Assembly: GCA_047605425.1 (NCBI GenBank)
Contig: JASGFT010000207.1
Span: 1-7,741, forward strand
DNA length: 7,741 nucleotides
Reading direction: 5' to 3'
From: JAKPAM01 sp047605425
GTDB taxonomy: Bacteria > Pseudomonadota > Gammaproteobacteria > Burkholderiales > Burkholderiaceae_E
Made by a program: the position numbers and the translations under genes. The notes under the pieces are model-generated. The model saw nothing but the letters and a program-made list of their open reading frames with translations. It was not told the origin of the DNA and did not search any database. The stretch's first letter is position 1; each line of letters starts with the position of its first letter. This document shows positions 1 through 5,777 of the stretch, in pieces.

Positions 1-340
1 GATCGGCCGGCCCGATCTTGGTCAGACCGAGCCAATGCATCATCGTCACTTCGACGGTGGCCATGCCGATCGTGTAGCCGTCGGGCGGCGCCGACACGAT
101 CGCCTGGTGGCCGACGACGCCGTTGCCGCCGGTGCGATTGACGACGTTGACCGGCTGGCCCAGCTCTTTTTCGAGCAGCGCGGCGACGATGCGAGCCGTC
201 GCGTCGGTGGCGCCGCCGGCGCCCCAAGGCACGATCAGCGTCAGCGGCCGCGACGGGTAAGCGGCGGCGGCATGCAGCCGCGGCGCGGCGATCAGGCTCA
301 TCGCGCCCAGCAGGCGGGTACAGGCGGTTCGGCGCAGCAT
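1..340 (-). CDS. Bug/TctC-family periplasmic solute-binding protein, N-terminal part (truncated by window edge)
   Basis: Reading the minus strand from ATG at 340 gives 113 codons without a stop before the gene leaves the window. The first ~27 residues look like a Sec signal peptide: MLRRTACTRLLG, a hydrophobic stretch, then LHAAAA just before the mature start. The mature part opens with YPSRPLTLIVPWGAGGATD, the classic start of Bug (Bordetella uptake gene) proteins. It continues with VVNRTGGNGVVG and APPDGYTIGMAT, the conserved ligand-cleft loops of that family. Known members are about 320 residues, so roughly two-thirds is missing on the left. Family members bind small carboxylates or related ligands in the periplasm, some for TctAB tripartite transporters and many as orphans. 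No tctA or tctB is visible here and the ligand cannot be read from the sequence. A purine-rich GAGAGA lies about 10 bases upstream of the start as a weak ribosome site. Confidence 0.9.
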   Translation of the reverse strand, partial: MLRRTACTRLLGAMSLIAAPRLHAAAAYPSRPLTLIVPWGAGGATDATARIVAALLEKELGQPVNVVNRTGGNGVVGHQAIVSAPPDGYTIGMATVEVTMMHWLGLTKIGPAD

Positions 341-420
341 CGGCGGGGTCTCTCGCTCCGGGGTCGACGCGGCATTCTACGCACGCGCGGCCCGAACGCC
401 TGTTGCGGCCCGACCACCGA

Positions 421-440
421 GGGCGGGCCAAGGCCCGCCC
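421..440. terminator. GC-rich perfect hairpin, possible terminator of the dehydrogenase remnant
   Basis: Positions 421-429 (gggcgggcc) and 432-440 (ggcccgccc) form a perfect 9-bp inverted repeat separated by only two A residues. It starts 9 bases beyond the stop of the aldehyde dehydrogenase remnant and lies about 80 bases ahead of the Bug-family start codon. That position fits a transcription terminator between the two minus-strand genes. There is no T tract after it on either strand, so it is not a textbook intrinsic terminator. It could instead be an RNA-stabilising stem or a binding site. Confidence 0.45.
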
Positions 441-449
441 GGCGCGCCG

Positions 450-755
450 TCAGAGCTGCGCATACACCGCCTTCATCTGCGTGTACAGCTCGATCGACTC
501 CTTGCCGTACTCGCGGCCCCAGCCGGACTGCTTGTAGCCGCCGAACGGCATCGCCGGATCGAGCGCGCCGTGCGTGTTGATCCAAGATCTCCTCGCGCAC
601 GACGCGCATGCCTTCGTTGACGTCCAGCATCACCGTCGGCTCGACGAAATAACCGCGATCGCCGATGCGCCCGCCGCCGGTCACGATGCGCGCGCCCTCG
701 TCGCGGCCGGTCTTGATGTAACCGGTCACGCGATCGAGCTGCGTGCTCGACTCAT
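450..755 (-). pseudogene. NAD(P)-dependent aldehyde dehydrogenase remnant with two deletions
   Basis: Two pieces of one aldehyde dehydrogenase C-terminus are readable on the minus strand in different frames. Piece one, about 752 to 586, reads SSTQLDRVTGYIKTGRDEG, then IVTGGGRIGDRGYFVEPTVM and a segment ending VVREEI. In intact enzymes this leads into FGPV. Piece two, 584 to the TGA at 450-452, reads WINTHGALDPAMPFGGYKQ followed by SGWGREYGKES and a C-terminus YTQMKAVYAQL. In intact family members about 50 residues separate EEIFG from W[IV]NT, so an internal deletion with a frame change sits at about 584-586. The N-terminal ~330 residues, with the cofactor fold and the catalytic Glu and Cys regions, are absent. 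Directly upstream is a good ribosome site (GAGGA, 767-763) and an ATG at 755-753 that is out of frame with piece one. This looks like the original start joined to a late codon by a second deletion. The product cannot be an active dehydrogenase. Confidence 0.88.
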
Positions 756-912
756 CGGGTGTCTCCTCGTGGGGTGGGTGCGGCGATGCGGCGTCCGAAG
801 CCGACCGGCTCGGCGCGCGGGCGAAGCGTCGCTGTGCTCTCGTCACCATAGCGTCAAGGGCCAGGGGCAAATACCTCGACCCTGCTGCCGGCGCGGCTGC
901 GGGGCTGCGTCC
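756..912. other. Spacer between yaeQ and the dehydrogenase remnant
   Basis: These 157 bases carry no recognisable gene. They hold the ribosome site (GAGGA, 767-763, minus strand) of the dehydrogenase remnant. A TTGACG hexamer on the minus strand near 860 resembles a -35 box, but no convincing -10 box follows at the right spacing. No clear terminator for the yaeQ operon is visible. Confidence 0.4.
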
Positions 913-1470
913 TTAGCGTCGAGGATCCGCGCGCGCCAGCAGCGAGGTCGTGACCGCGGTGACGCTGCGCTCGCCCGAACTGAGCAGCACCTGCCCGTCC
1001 TGGATCGTCGCCGACAGGCGCATCGTGCGTTCGGCCAGGCCGGCCAGCGCCAGCGGGCCGGGCACGTCGATCGCGACGACCGACAGCGGCGCGATGCGGC
1101 GCATCGCCGCGGCGTTCTGCGACCACCACGCATCGGCCTTGCGTCCGCCGTACGCGTAGACGCCGACCGCGGCCGCGCGCCCGGCGGCCTTGCGCAGCAC
1201 GCGCTCGTCGGGCAGGCCCACTTCGATCCATTGCTCGATCGCGCCGGTCAGGTCCCTTCGCCACAGGTCGGGCTCGTCGCCGGTCGACAGGCCGGCGCCG
1301 AAGCTCAGCGCCGGATCGGCGTTCAGCGCGAAGGCGATCAGCCGCATCATCATCCGCTCCTCGGTCTCGGATGGATGGCGGGCCAGCGTCAGCACATGGT
1401 CGGCGTAGTAGGACCGATCGAGATCGGCGATCGACAATTCGGCCTTGTAGACGGTCGCGCGCAATGCCAT
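913..1470 (-). CDS. yaeQ: YaeQ family protein
   Basis: The 185-residue product matches the YaeQ family along its whole length and at the usual size (about 180). The N-terminus MALRATVYKAELSIADLDR, the block LTLARHPSETEERMMMRL (28-44), GDEPDLW (64-70), WIEVGLPDERVLRKA (81-95), ADAWW (112-116) and the C-terminal RTMRLSATIQDGQVLLS (148-164) are family hallmarks. Structures of YaeQ proteins show a variant of the PD-(D/E)XK nuclease fold. The cellular role is unsettled; it was first noted as a suppressor of rfaH loss, and nuclease activity is not firmly shown. It is presumably cytosolic, with no signal peptide or membrane segment. The ATG at 1470 is preceded by CGAGGAG (1486-1480), which begins right after the TGA of the upstream MFS gene. 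The two genes are therefore probably co-transcribed and translationally coupled. Confidence 0.93.
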   Translation of the reverse strand: MALRATVYKAELSIADLDRSYYADHVLTLARHPSETEERMMMRLIAFALNADPALSFGAGLSTGDEPDLWRRDLTGAIEQWIEVGLPDERVLRKAAGRAAAVGVYAYGGRKADAWWSQNAAAMRRIAPLSVVAIDVPGPLALAGLAERTMRLSATIQDGQVLLSSGERSVTAVTTSLLARADPRR

Positions 1471-1486
1471 CGGAATCGGCTCCTCG

Positions 1487-2782
1487 TCACGCGCGCGTCA
1501 GGCCGCCGGCCAGCGGATCGCCGCGCAGCCATCGGCGCTGGCGCAGCAGCAGCCACAGCGCGATCGCGCCGTTGAGCAGGTTCCACGCGATGCCGTTGAC
1601 GAACGCCGCGTGATAGGAACCGGTCAGGTCGAACACCTTGCCGCTGAGCCAGCCGCCCAGCGCCATGCCCAGCAGCGTCGCCATCAGCACGGTGCTGACG
1701 CGCGTGCCCGCTTCGCGGCCCGGAAAGAAGTCGCGCACGATGATCGCGTACGACGGCACGATCCCGCCCTGGAACAGCCCGAACAGCGCCGATGCCACGT
1801 ACAGCGCGACCAGGCCGTCCGACGGCAGGAACATCAGCAGCGCGATGCCCTGCAGCACCGAGCCCAGCAGCAGCGTGCGCAGCCCGCCGATGCGGTCGCA
1901 GATCCAGCCCGATACCAGCCGGCTGACGATGCCGCAGGCCAGCATCAGCGACAGCATCTGCGCGCCGCGCGCCGGACCGTAGCCGAGGTCGCCGCAGAAC
2001 GCGACGATGTGCACCTGCGGCATCGACATCGCGACGCAGCAGGCGATGCCGGCGATGATCAGCAGCGCGAACAGGCGCTCGCGCGGCATGCCCAGCGGGC
2101 GCTCCAGCGCGGCCAACGACGGCGCGGCGGCGGCCCCCGGCGCGGGCTGGGACGCGGCCGACAGCAGGGCCTCGGGCGGACGCCGGCGCAGCAGCAGCGA
2201 CAGCGGCACCATCGTCAGCAGGCAGAACACGCCGATGCCGGCATAGGTCTGGCGCCAGCCGACGGTCTCGACGTAGTGCTGGACGATCGGCGGCCAGACG
2301 GCTCCGGCCAGGTAGTTGCCGCTCGCGCAGATCGCGACCGCGATGCCGCGCAGGCGGCGGAACCAGAACGACACGTCGGTGACCAGCGGCCCGAACGTGC
2401 ACGAGCTGCCGAGCGCGCCGATCAATACGCCGTTGGCCAGCGCGAACTGCCAGATCGAACCGGACCACGACGCGACCACGCCGCCGACGCCGAGCATCAC
2501 CGAGCCGAACACCAGCGGCACGCCGACGCCGAAGCGGTCGGCCAACCGCCCCATCAGGATGCCGCCGACGCCGAAACCGAGCAGCAGCATCGTGTACGGC
2601 AGCGACGCGGCCGAACGGTCGCTGCCGAAATCGGCCTGCACGGCCGGCAGCACGACGACGATCGCGTACATGCTGGCGCCGCCGATCGTCATCAACGCCA
2701 GCGCGACCGTCAGCCGCCACCATGCGTAGCGGGAATCGAGCAGGGCCAGCGCGTCATCGTCGCGCCGGGTGGGGTCGGTCAT
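1487..2782 (-). CDS. MFS transporter, monocarboxylate / oxalate-formate antiporter-like
   Basis: The 431-residue protein has the major facilitator pattern of two six-helix halves joined by a central Ala/Pro-rich cytoplasmic loop (about 198-235). Helix 1 covers about 22-45. The loop after helix 2 carries motif A as GRLADRFG (78-85), and the second half has the matching SGWICDRIGG (291-300). The segment WFRRLRGIAVAICASGNYLAG (140-160) resembles the helix 4-5 region of the monocarboxylate porter and oxalate/formate antiporter branch. A role in moving a small organic anion across the inner membrane follows from that likeness, but the substrate cannot be assigned. The ATG at 2782 follows a purine-rich TGGAGA about 6 bases upstream. 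The gene leads the yaeQ operon, with a 16-base gap, and is divergent from the cyclic di-GMP gene. The length is normal and there is no break. Confidence 0.9.
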   Translation of the reverse strand: MTDPTRRDDDALALLDSRYAWWRLTVALALMTIGGASMYAIVVVLPAVQADFGSDRSAASLPYTMLLLGFGVGGILMGRLADRFGVGVPLVFGSVMLGVGGVVASWSGSIWQFALANGVLIGALGSSCTFGPLVTDVSFWFRRLRGIAVAICASGNYLAGAVWPPIVQHYVETVGWRQTYAGIGVFCLLTMVPLSLLLRRRPPEALLSAASQPAPGAAAAPSLAALERPLGMPRERLFALLIIAGIACCVAMSMPQVHIVAFCGDLGYGPARGAQMLSLMLACGIVSRLVSGWICDRIGGLRTLLLGSVLQGIALLMFLPSDGLVALYVASALFGLFQGGIVPSYAIIVRDFFPGREAGTRVSTVLMATLLGMALGGWLSGKVFDLTGSYHAAFVNGIAWNLLNGAIALWLLLRQRRWLRGDPLAGGLTRA

Positions 2783-2835
2783 CGCGTCTCCAGGTTCGAC
2801 GGGCCGGGCCGCGTCCGGCGGCGCCCGCGACTCGC

Positions 2836-2841
2836 ACTATA
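2836..2841 (-). promoter_or_regulatory. Possible -10 box of the MFS-yaeQ operon
   Basis: TATAGT on the minus strand (2841-2836) is close to the sigma-70 -10 consensus. It would place the transcript start near 2829, with a leader of about 47 bases before the ATG at 2782. No good -35 hexamer is seen 16-18 bases upstream, where the sequence is G/C-rich. It may be an activator-dependent or weak promoter. Confidence 0.35.
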
Positions 2842-2879
2842 ACGGAGCAACGGGTGGGGCCGCCCCGCACCGTTCTTGG

Positions 2880-2950
2880 CCAGTTTCGTTCAACCAACCT
2901 TGACGAAAGTGGCCGATTAACCAAAAGAAATAGACAATACAAATTGTGCA
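2880..2950 (+). promoter_or_regulatory. AT-rich divergent control region, probable promoter/operator of the GGDEF-EAL gene
   Basis: This is the most AT-rich stretch of the window and sits just before the signalling gene. TTGACG (2900-2905) is a good -35 hexamer. Candidate -10 boxes are poor: AAAAGA lies at 17-base spacing, and TACAAA (2938-2943) would be too far for that -35. Two inverted repeats are present. TTTCGT (2884-2889) pairs with ACGAAA (2903-2908), the arms being 19 bases centre to centre, about two helical turns. ACAAT (2934-2938) pairs with ATTGT (2943-2947). Either could be a repressor or activator site, and the first could serve both divergent genes. The hexamers and repeats are seen; their function is inferred. 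Confidence 0.4.
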
Positions 2951-2972
2951 ATCCGCGAATGGACGATGCGCC

Positions 2973-2988
2973 GGCGCCATGTGGCGCC
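2973..2988 (+). promoter_or_regulatory. Leader hairpin directly before the ribosome site of the GGDEF-EAL gene
   Basis: GGCGCC (2973-2978) and GGCGCC (2983-2988) form a 6-bp all-G/C stem with a four-base ATGT loop. It ends two bases before the GGAGAG ribosome site at 2991-2996. Such a stem could modulate ribosome access. It does not resemble known cyclic di-GMP riboswitches, which are far longer. Confidence 0.35.
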
Positions 2989-3002
2989 TTGGAGAGACAA
3001 CG

Positions 3003-5375
3003 ATGATGGCTTCCTCCGCGGGCCCGCCCATCCCGCAGCGTTGGGCTGACAGCCTGCGCGTTTACCGATCCGCCGACGGCGCCGCGGCCGAGATCCGCGC
3101 GCGCCATCTGCAGGAGATGGTCGCACTGACGCCGCTGGCCATCGGCATCGGTCTGCTCGACGGCATGCTGCTGATCGCGGGGCTCGGCGAGTTCGGGCTG
3201 GCCAACGGCTCGCTATGGTGGTTCGCGGCGCTGACCTCGCTATCGATGCTGGTCCTGGCGCGCTGGCGCCACCAGCGCGATCGGCGCACGAAGCGCGCAT
3301 CGGTCAGGGCGATGCGCCGCGCCTGCCTGTACGCGACGATCTTCGCGCTGATCTGGTGCGTGCCGCCGCTGCTGTGGGTGCCGATGGCCGACCCGTGGCA
3401 GCAGATGATGATCGCGCTGGTCACGCTGGGCATGATCGGCGGCGGCGCCTACCTGCTGTCCAGCGTGCCGCGGGCGGCGCTGTCGCTGGTGGCGGTGCTC
3501 GGCACCGCCGCGGCGGTGACGCTGCTGATGTCGACGAACCCGCTGCGCCTCTGGCTGCTGGCGCTGCTGGCCACCTACCTGGTGGTCGTGGTCGTCACGA
3601 CGCTGTGGATGAGCGTCGTCGCGACCGCGAGGCTGGTGTCCGAACGCCACGCGTCGCACCAGGAGCAGGTGGTGGGCCTGCTGCTGCGCGATTTCGAGAC
3701 GCACTACCCGATCGCCCTGTGCGAGCTGGACGCTCGCGGCTGCCTGCGGCAGGTGTCGAACAAGCTGGCGTCGTTGCTGAGGATGCCGGTCGCGCAGCTC
3801 GAGGGCCGCCCGCTGTCGAGCCTGCTCGAACCACCGGCCGGCCCCGTCCGCGAATCGCCCGGCGAGTCCGGCGAAGCCCTGCCGCTCGCGCAATGGCTCG
3901 CGCAGGGCCGGCCGTTTCGCGACGTCCTGCTGATCCAGCGCGCGCCCGGCGAACAGCGCTGGTGGTCGTTGGCGGCGACGCCGATGTTCGACGATGCCGG
4001 CGGCCTGTGCCGCTGGCAGGGCGTCGTCGCCGACGTGACCGGCGAGCAGGTGGCGCACGAGCGGCTCGAGCGGCTCGCCCACCACGATACGCTGACCGGC
4101 CTGCCGAACCGGCTGCGGCTTCGCGAGCGCCTGACGCGCATCCTCGCGACGCCCGGTCGCCAGGCGGCGCTGCTGTGCCTGGACCTGGACAACTTCAAGA
4201 CGATCAACGACTCGCTCGGCCATTCGGTCGGCGACGCCGTGCTGCAAGCGGTGGCCGAACGCCTGCGCGACACGGCGCGTCCGCAGGACCTGGTCGCCCG
4301 GCTGGGCGGCGACGAGTTCGCCGTCCTGCTCGACGAGCCGCTGGTCGGCGCGGACGCGTTCGCGATCGCGCAGCGCCTACTCGATACGCTCGAGGCGCCG
4401 TGCGTGGCGCGCGGCCATTCGCTGAGGATGTCGGCCAGCGTCGGCGTGGCGCTGCTGCCCGAGCACGGCGCGCAGTTCGACGAAGCGCTGGGCAATGCGG
4501 ACCTGGCGCTGTACGCGGCCAAGGCCCAGGGGCGCACGCGCTGGGCGGCCTTCCATCCGACGCTGGCCGAGCGCAACCACCGGCGTCGCAAGATCGAGCA
4601 GGGCCTGCGGCATGCGCTGGCCCGCGACGAATTGAGCCTGGACTGGCAGTTGCAGGTCGACATCGACGATTGGTCGCTGGCCGGCGCCGAGGCCCTGTTG
4701 CGCTGGCAGCACGCCGAGCTGGGCAACGTCGGCCCCGACGAGTTCATTCCGGTGGCCGAGGAAAGCGGCCTGATCATCGAGCTGGGCCGCTGGGCGCTGC
4801 GTCAGGCCTGCCTGCAGGCCGTCGAACAGTCGTCGCTGCGCAAGGTCTCGGTCAACGTGTCGCCCGCGCAATTGATGAGCGCCGATTTCGTGACCGTCGT
4901 GCGGCACGCGCTGGCCGAATCGGGACTGCAGCCGCAGCGGCTCGAACTGGAGATCACCGAGTCACTGTTCCTGGACGCGTCGCCGACGGCGGTGCAGACG
5001 CTGCACGCGCTCAAGCGCATGGGCGTGGGCGTGGGCATCGCGCTGGACGACTTCGGCACCGGCTATTCGTCGCTGGCCTACCTGCGCCGCTTCCCGTTCG
5101 ATACGCTGAAGATCGACCGCGGCTTCGTCGGCGAGCTGTCGCAGCGCGGCGATGCGCTGGCGATCGTGCACACGATCATCGAGCTGGCGCGCAAGCTGGG
5201 CATGGATACGGTGGCCGAGGGGGTCGAGGAACCCGCGCAGCTCGAAGTGCTCGCGCGCGCCGGATGCGGCGCGATGCAGGGCTACCTGGTGGCCCGGCCG
5301 ATGCCGCTGCCGACGCTGACGGCCGAATGCCTGCGCTGGACGACGGCGGACCGCCCGCGGTTCTCGAAAGCCTGA
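3003..5375 (+). CDS. Membrane-bound PAS-GGDEF-EAL cyclic di-GMP synthase/phosphodiesterase
   Basis: I chose the ATG at 3003 (790 residues) because GGAGAG lies 6 bases upstream. In-frame GTG 2946 and ATG 2979 lack such a site. About six helices span residues 39-207, a MASE-like sensor that I cannot assign to a named family. A PAS-like domain follows (about 222-350), ending in WQGVVADVTGEQVAHERLE, the usual PAS-to-GGDEF link. The GGDEF domain starts at HHDTLTGLPNRL, has CLDLDNFKTINDSLGHSVGD, an intact GGDEF at 435-439 and an RPQD inhibitory (RxxD) site five residues before it. The EAL domain has EALLRW at 563-568, SVNVSPAQL, ELEITESLF, DDFGTGYSSL (682-691), LKIDRGFV, VAEGVEE and MQGYL. So metal- and substrate-binding residues of both halves look intact. 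The protein should make cyclic di-GMP from GTP, hydrolyse it to pGpG, or switch between the two in response to a membrane or PAS signal. The usual YQP near the EAL start is WQL here. It is a single gene, divergent from the MFS operon. Confidence 0.95.
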   Translation: MMASSAGPPIPQRWADSLRVYRSADGAAAEIRARHLQEMVALTPLAIGIGLLDGMLLIAGLGEFGLANGSLWWFAALTSLSMLVLARWRHQRDRRTKRASVRAMRRACLYATIFALIWCVPPLLWVPMADPWQQMMIALVTLGMIGGGAYLLSSVPRAALSLVAVLGTAAAVTLLMSTNPLRLWLLALLATYLVVVVVTTLWMSVVATARLVSERHASHQEQVVGLLLRDFETHYPIALCELDARGCLRQVSNKLASLLRMPVAQLEGRPLSSLLEPPAGPVRESPGESGEALPLAQWLAQGRPFRDVLLIQRAPGEQRWWSLAATPMFDDAGGLCRWQGVVADVTGEQVAHERLERLAHHDTLTGLPNRLRLRERLTRILATPGRQAALLCLDLDNFKTINDSLGHSVGDAVLQAVAERLRDTARPQDLVARLGGDEFAVLLDEPLVGADAFAIAQRLLDTLEAPCVARGHSLRMSASVGVALLPEHGAQFDEALGNADLALYAAKAQGRTRWAAFHPTLAERNHRRRKIEQGLRHALARDELSLDWQLQVDIDDWSLAGAEALLRWQHAELGNVGPDEFIPVAEESGLIIELGRWALRQACLQAVEQSSLRKVSVNVSPAQLMSADFVTVVRHALAESGLQPQRLELEITESLFLDASPTAVQTLHALKRMGVGVGIALDDFGTGYSSLAYLRRFPFDTLKIDRGFVGELSQRGDALAIVHTIIELARKLGMDTVAEGVEEPAQLEVLARAGCGAMQGYLVARPMPLPTLTAECLRWTTADRPRFSKA

Positions 5376-5419
5376 CGACGGCGGACCGCCCGCAGTTCTC
5401 GAAAGCCTGACGACGGCGG
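5341..5419 (+). repeat. 35-bp tandem duplication over the stop codon of the GGDEF-EAL gene
   Basis: Unit one (5341-5375) and unit two (5376-5410) are 35 bp each and differ at one base only (g at 5359, a at 5394). The first nine bases of a third unit follow (5411-5419). Unit one codes for the C-terminus TTADRPRFSKA and its stop TGA. Unit two is therefore untranslated in the gene's own frame. Near-identity suggests a recent duplication by slippage or unequal exchange. Confidence 0.92.
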
Positions 5420-5423
5420 CGGC

Positions 5424-5456
5424 GCCCCGTCCACGCCCCGTCCACGCCCCGTCCGC
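5424..5456. repeat. 11-bp tandem repeat, three copies
   Basis: The unit gccccgtccac occurs at 5424-5434 and 5435-5445, and with one change (gccccgtccgc) at 5446-5456. It lies between the 35-bp duplication and the long hairpin, outside any gene. It shares the core gccccgtcc with the last unit of the repeat inside the helicase gene. Confidence 0.88.
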
Positions 5457-5469
5457 GCGCCGCCGCCGA

Positions 5470-5500
5470 GGCGTCGCTAAGGATCATCCTGAGCGACGCC
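5470..5500. terminator. Long hairpin between convergent genes, probable two-way terminator or REP-like element
   Basis: GGCGTCGCT (5470-5478) pairs perfectly with AGCGACGCC (5492-5500). Inside, after one A-G mismatch, AGGA (5480-5483) pairs with TCCT (5487-5490) around a TCA loop. The 31-base structure lies between the ends of the convergent GGDEF-EAL and DUF1328 genes, as a shared terminator would. Neither side has an immediate T tract; the first TTTT on the plus strand comes at about 5515. A palindromic repeat of the REP type is the alternative. Confidence 0.55.
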
Positions 5501-5508
5501 AAGGGGCG

Positions 5509-5679
5509 CTAAGGTTTTCGTCCGTTGACCAATGCCATCAGGCCGGTGACCAGGAACACGGCGACCGCGATGAAGAACAGGACCTTGGCGATCCCGACCG
5601 CGCTGGCGGCGATGCCGCCGAACCCGAAGATCCCGGCGATGATCGCGATGATGAAGAACGTAACCGCCCAACTCAACAT
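5509..5679 (-). CDS. DUF1328 family small membrane protein
   Basis: The 56-residue product is MLSWAVTFFIIAIIAGIFGF through VNGRKP and matches the DUF1328 (YtjA-like) family in size and sequence. It has two membrane helices (about 3-25 and 30-51) joined by the conserved FGFGGIAASAVGIAKVLFFI region. It should sit in the inner membrane. No molecular function is established for the family. The start at 5679 is chosen because GGAGAG (5690-5685) lies 5 bases upstream and MLxW/MLYY is the family's normal N-terminus. An in-frame ATG at 5712 would add 11 residues without a good ribosome site. The gene follows the helicase on the same strand after 98 bases and converges on the GGDEF-EAL gene, with the long hairpin beyond its TAG stop. 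Confidence 0.9.
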   Translation of the reverse strand: MLSWAVTFFIIAIIAGIFGFGGIAASAVGIAKVLFFIAVAVFLVTGLMALVNGRKP

Positions 5680-5735
5680 GGCACCTCTCCCGTGAATACG
5701 AAGACTATTCATCGTCGCAGCCGGAGCGGAGCCGA

Positions 5736-5741
5736 CCTATA
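5736..5741 (-). promoter_or_regulatory. Possible -10 box for the DUF1328 gene
   Basis: TATAGG on the minus strand (5741-5736) lies about 57 bases before the DUF1328 start. CCGACA (5766-5761) could be a -35 hexamer, but at a long 19-base spacing. This suggests the gene may have its own promoter rather than depend on the helicase transcript. No clear terminator for the helicase is visible in 5680-5777. Confidence 0.25.
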
Positions 5742-5777
5742 AGCGCAGCGCGGGAAGCGATGTCGGCAACGGCCTAC

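Noticed and set aside
1610..2842. A 410-codon open frame on the plus strand, antisense to the MFS gene
   Set aside because: It has low-complexity Arg/Ala/Gln/Asp composition with no motifs, and it is the mirror of a clear 12-helix transporter.
2911..2922. GCCGATTAA as a flagellar sigma-28 -10 element for the GGDEF-EAL gene
   Set aside because: No TAAAGTTT-like -35 lies 11 bases upstream (the sequence there is accaacct), so the match is only half and may be chance.
2941..3002. A cyclic di-GMP riboswitch in the leader of the GGDEF-EAL gene
   Set aside because: Only a 6-bp stem is present; the leader is too short and lacks the conserved GEMM core.
3215..5410. A 731-codon open frame on the plus strand, overlapping the GGDEF-EAL gene in another frame
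   Set aside because: It encodes an Arg/Ala/Gly-rich sequence without domains. It is open because stop codons are rare at this GC content, and the other frame has full domain matches.
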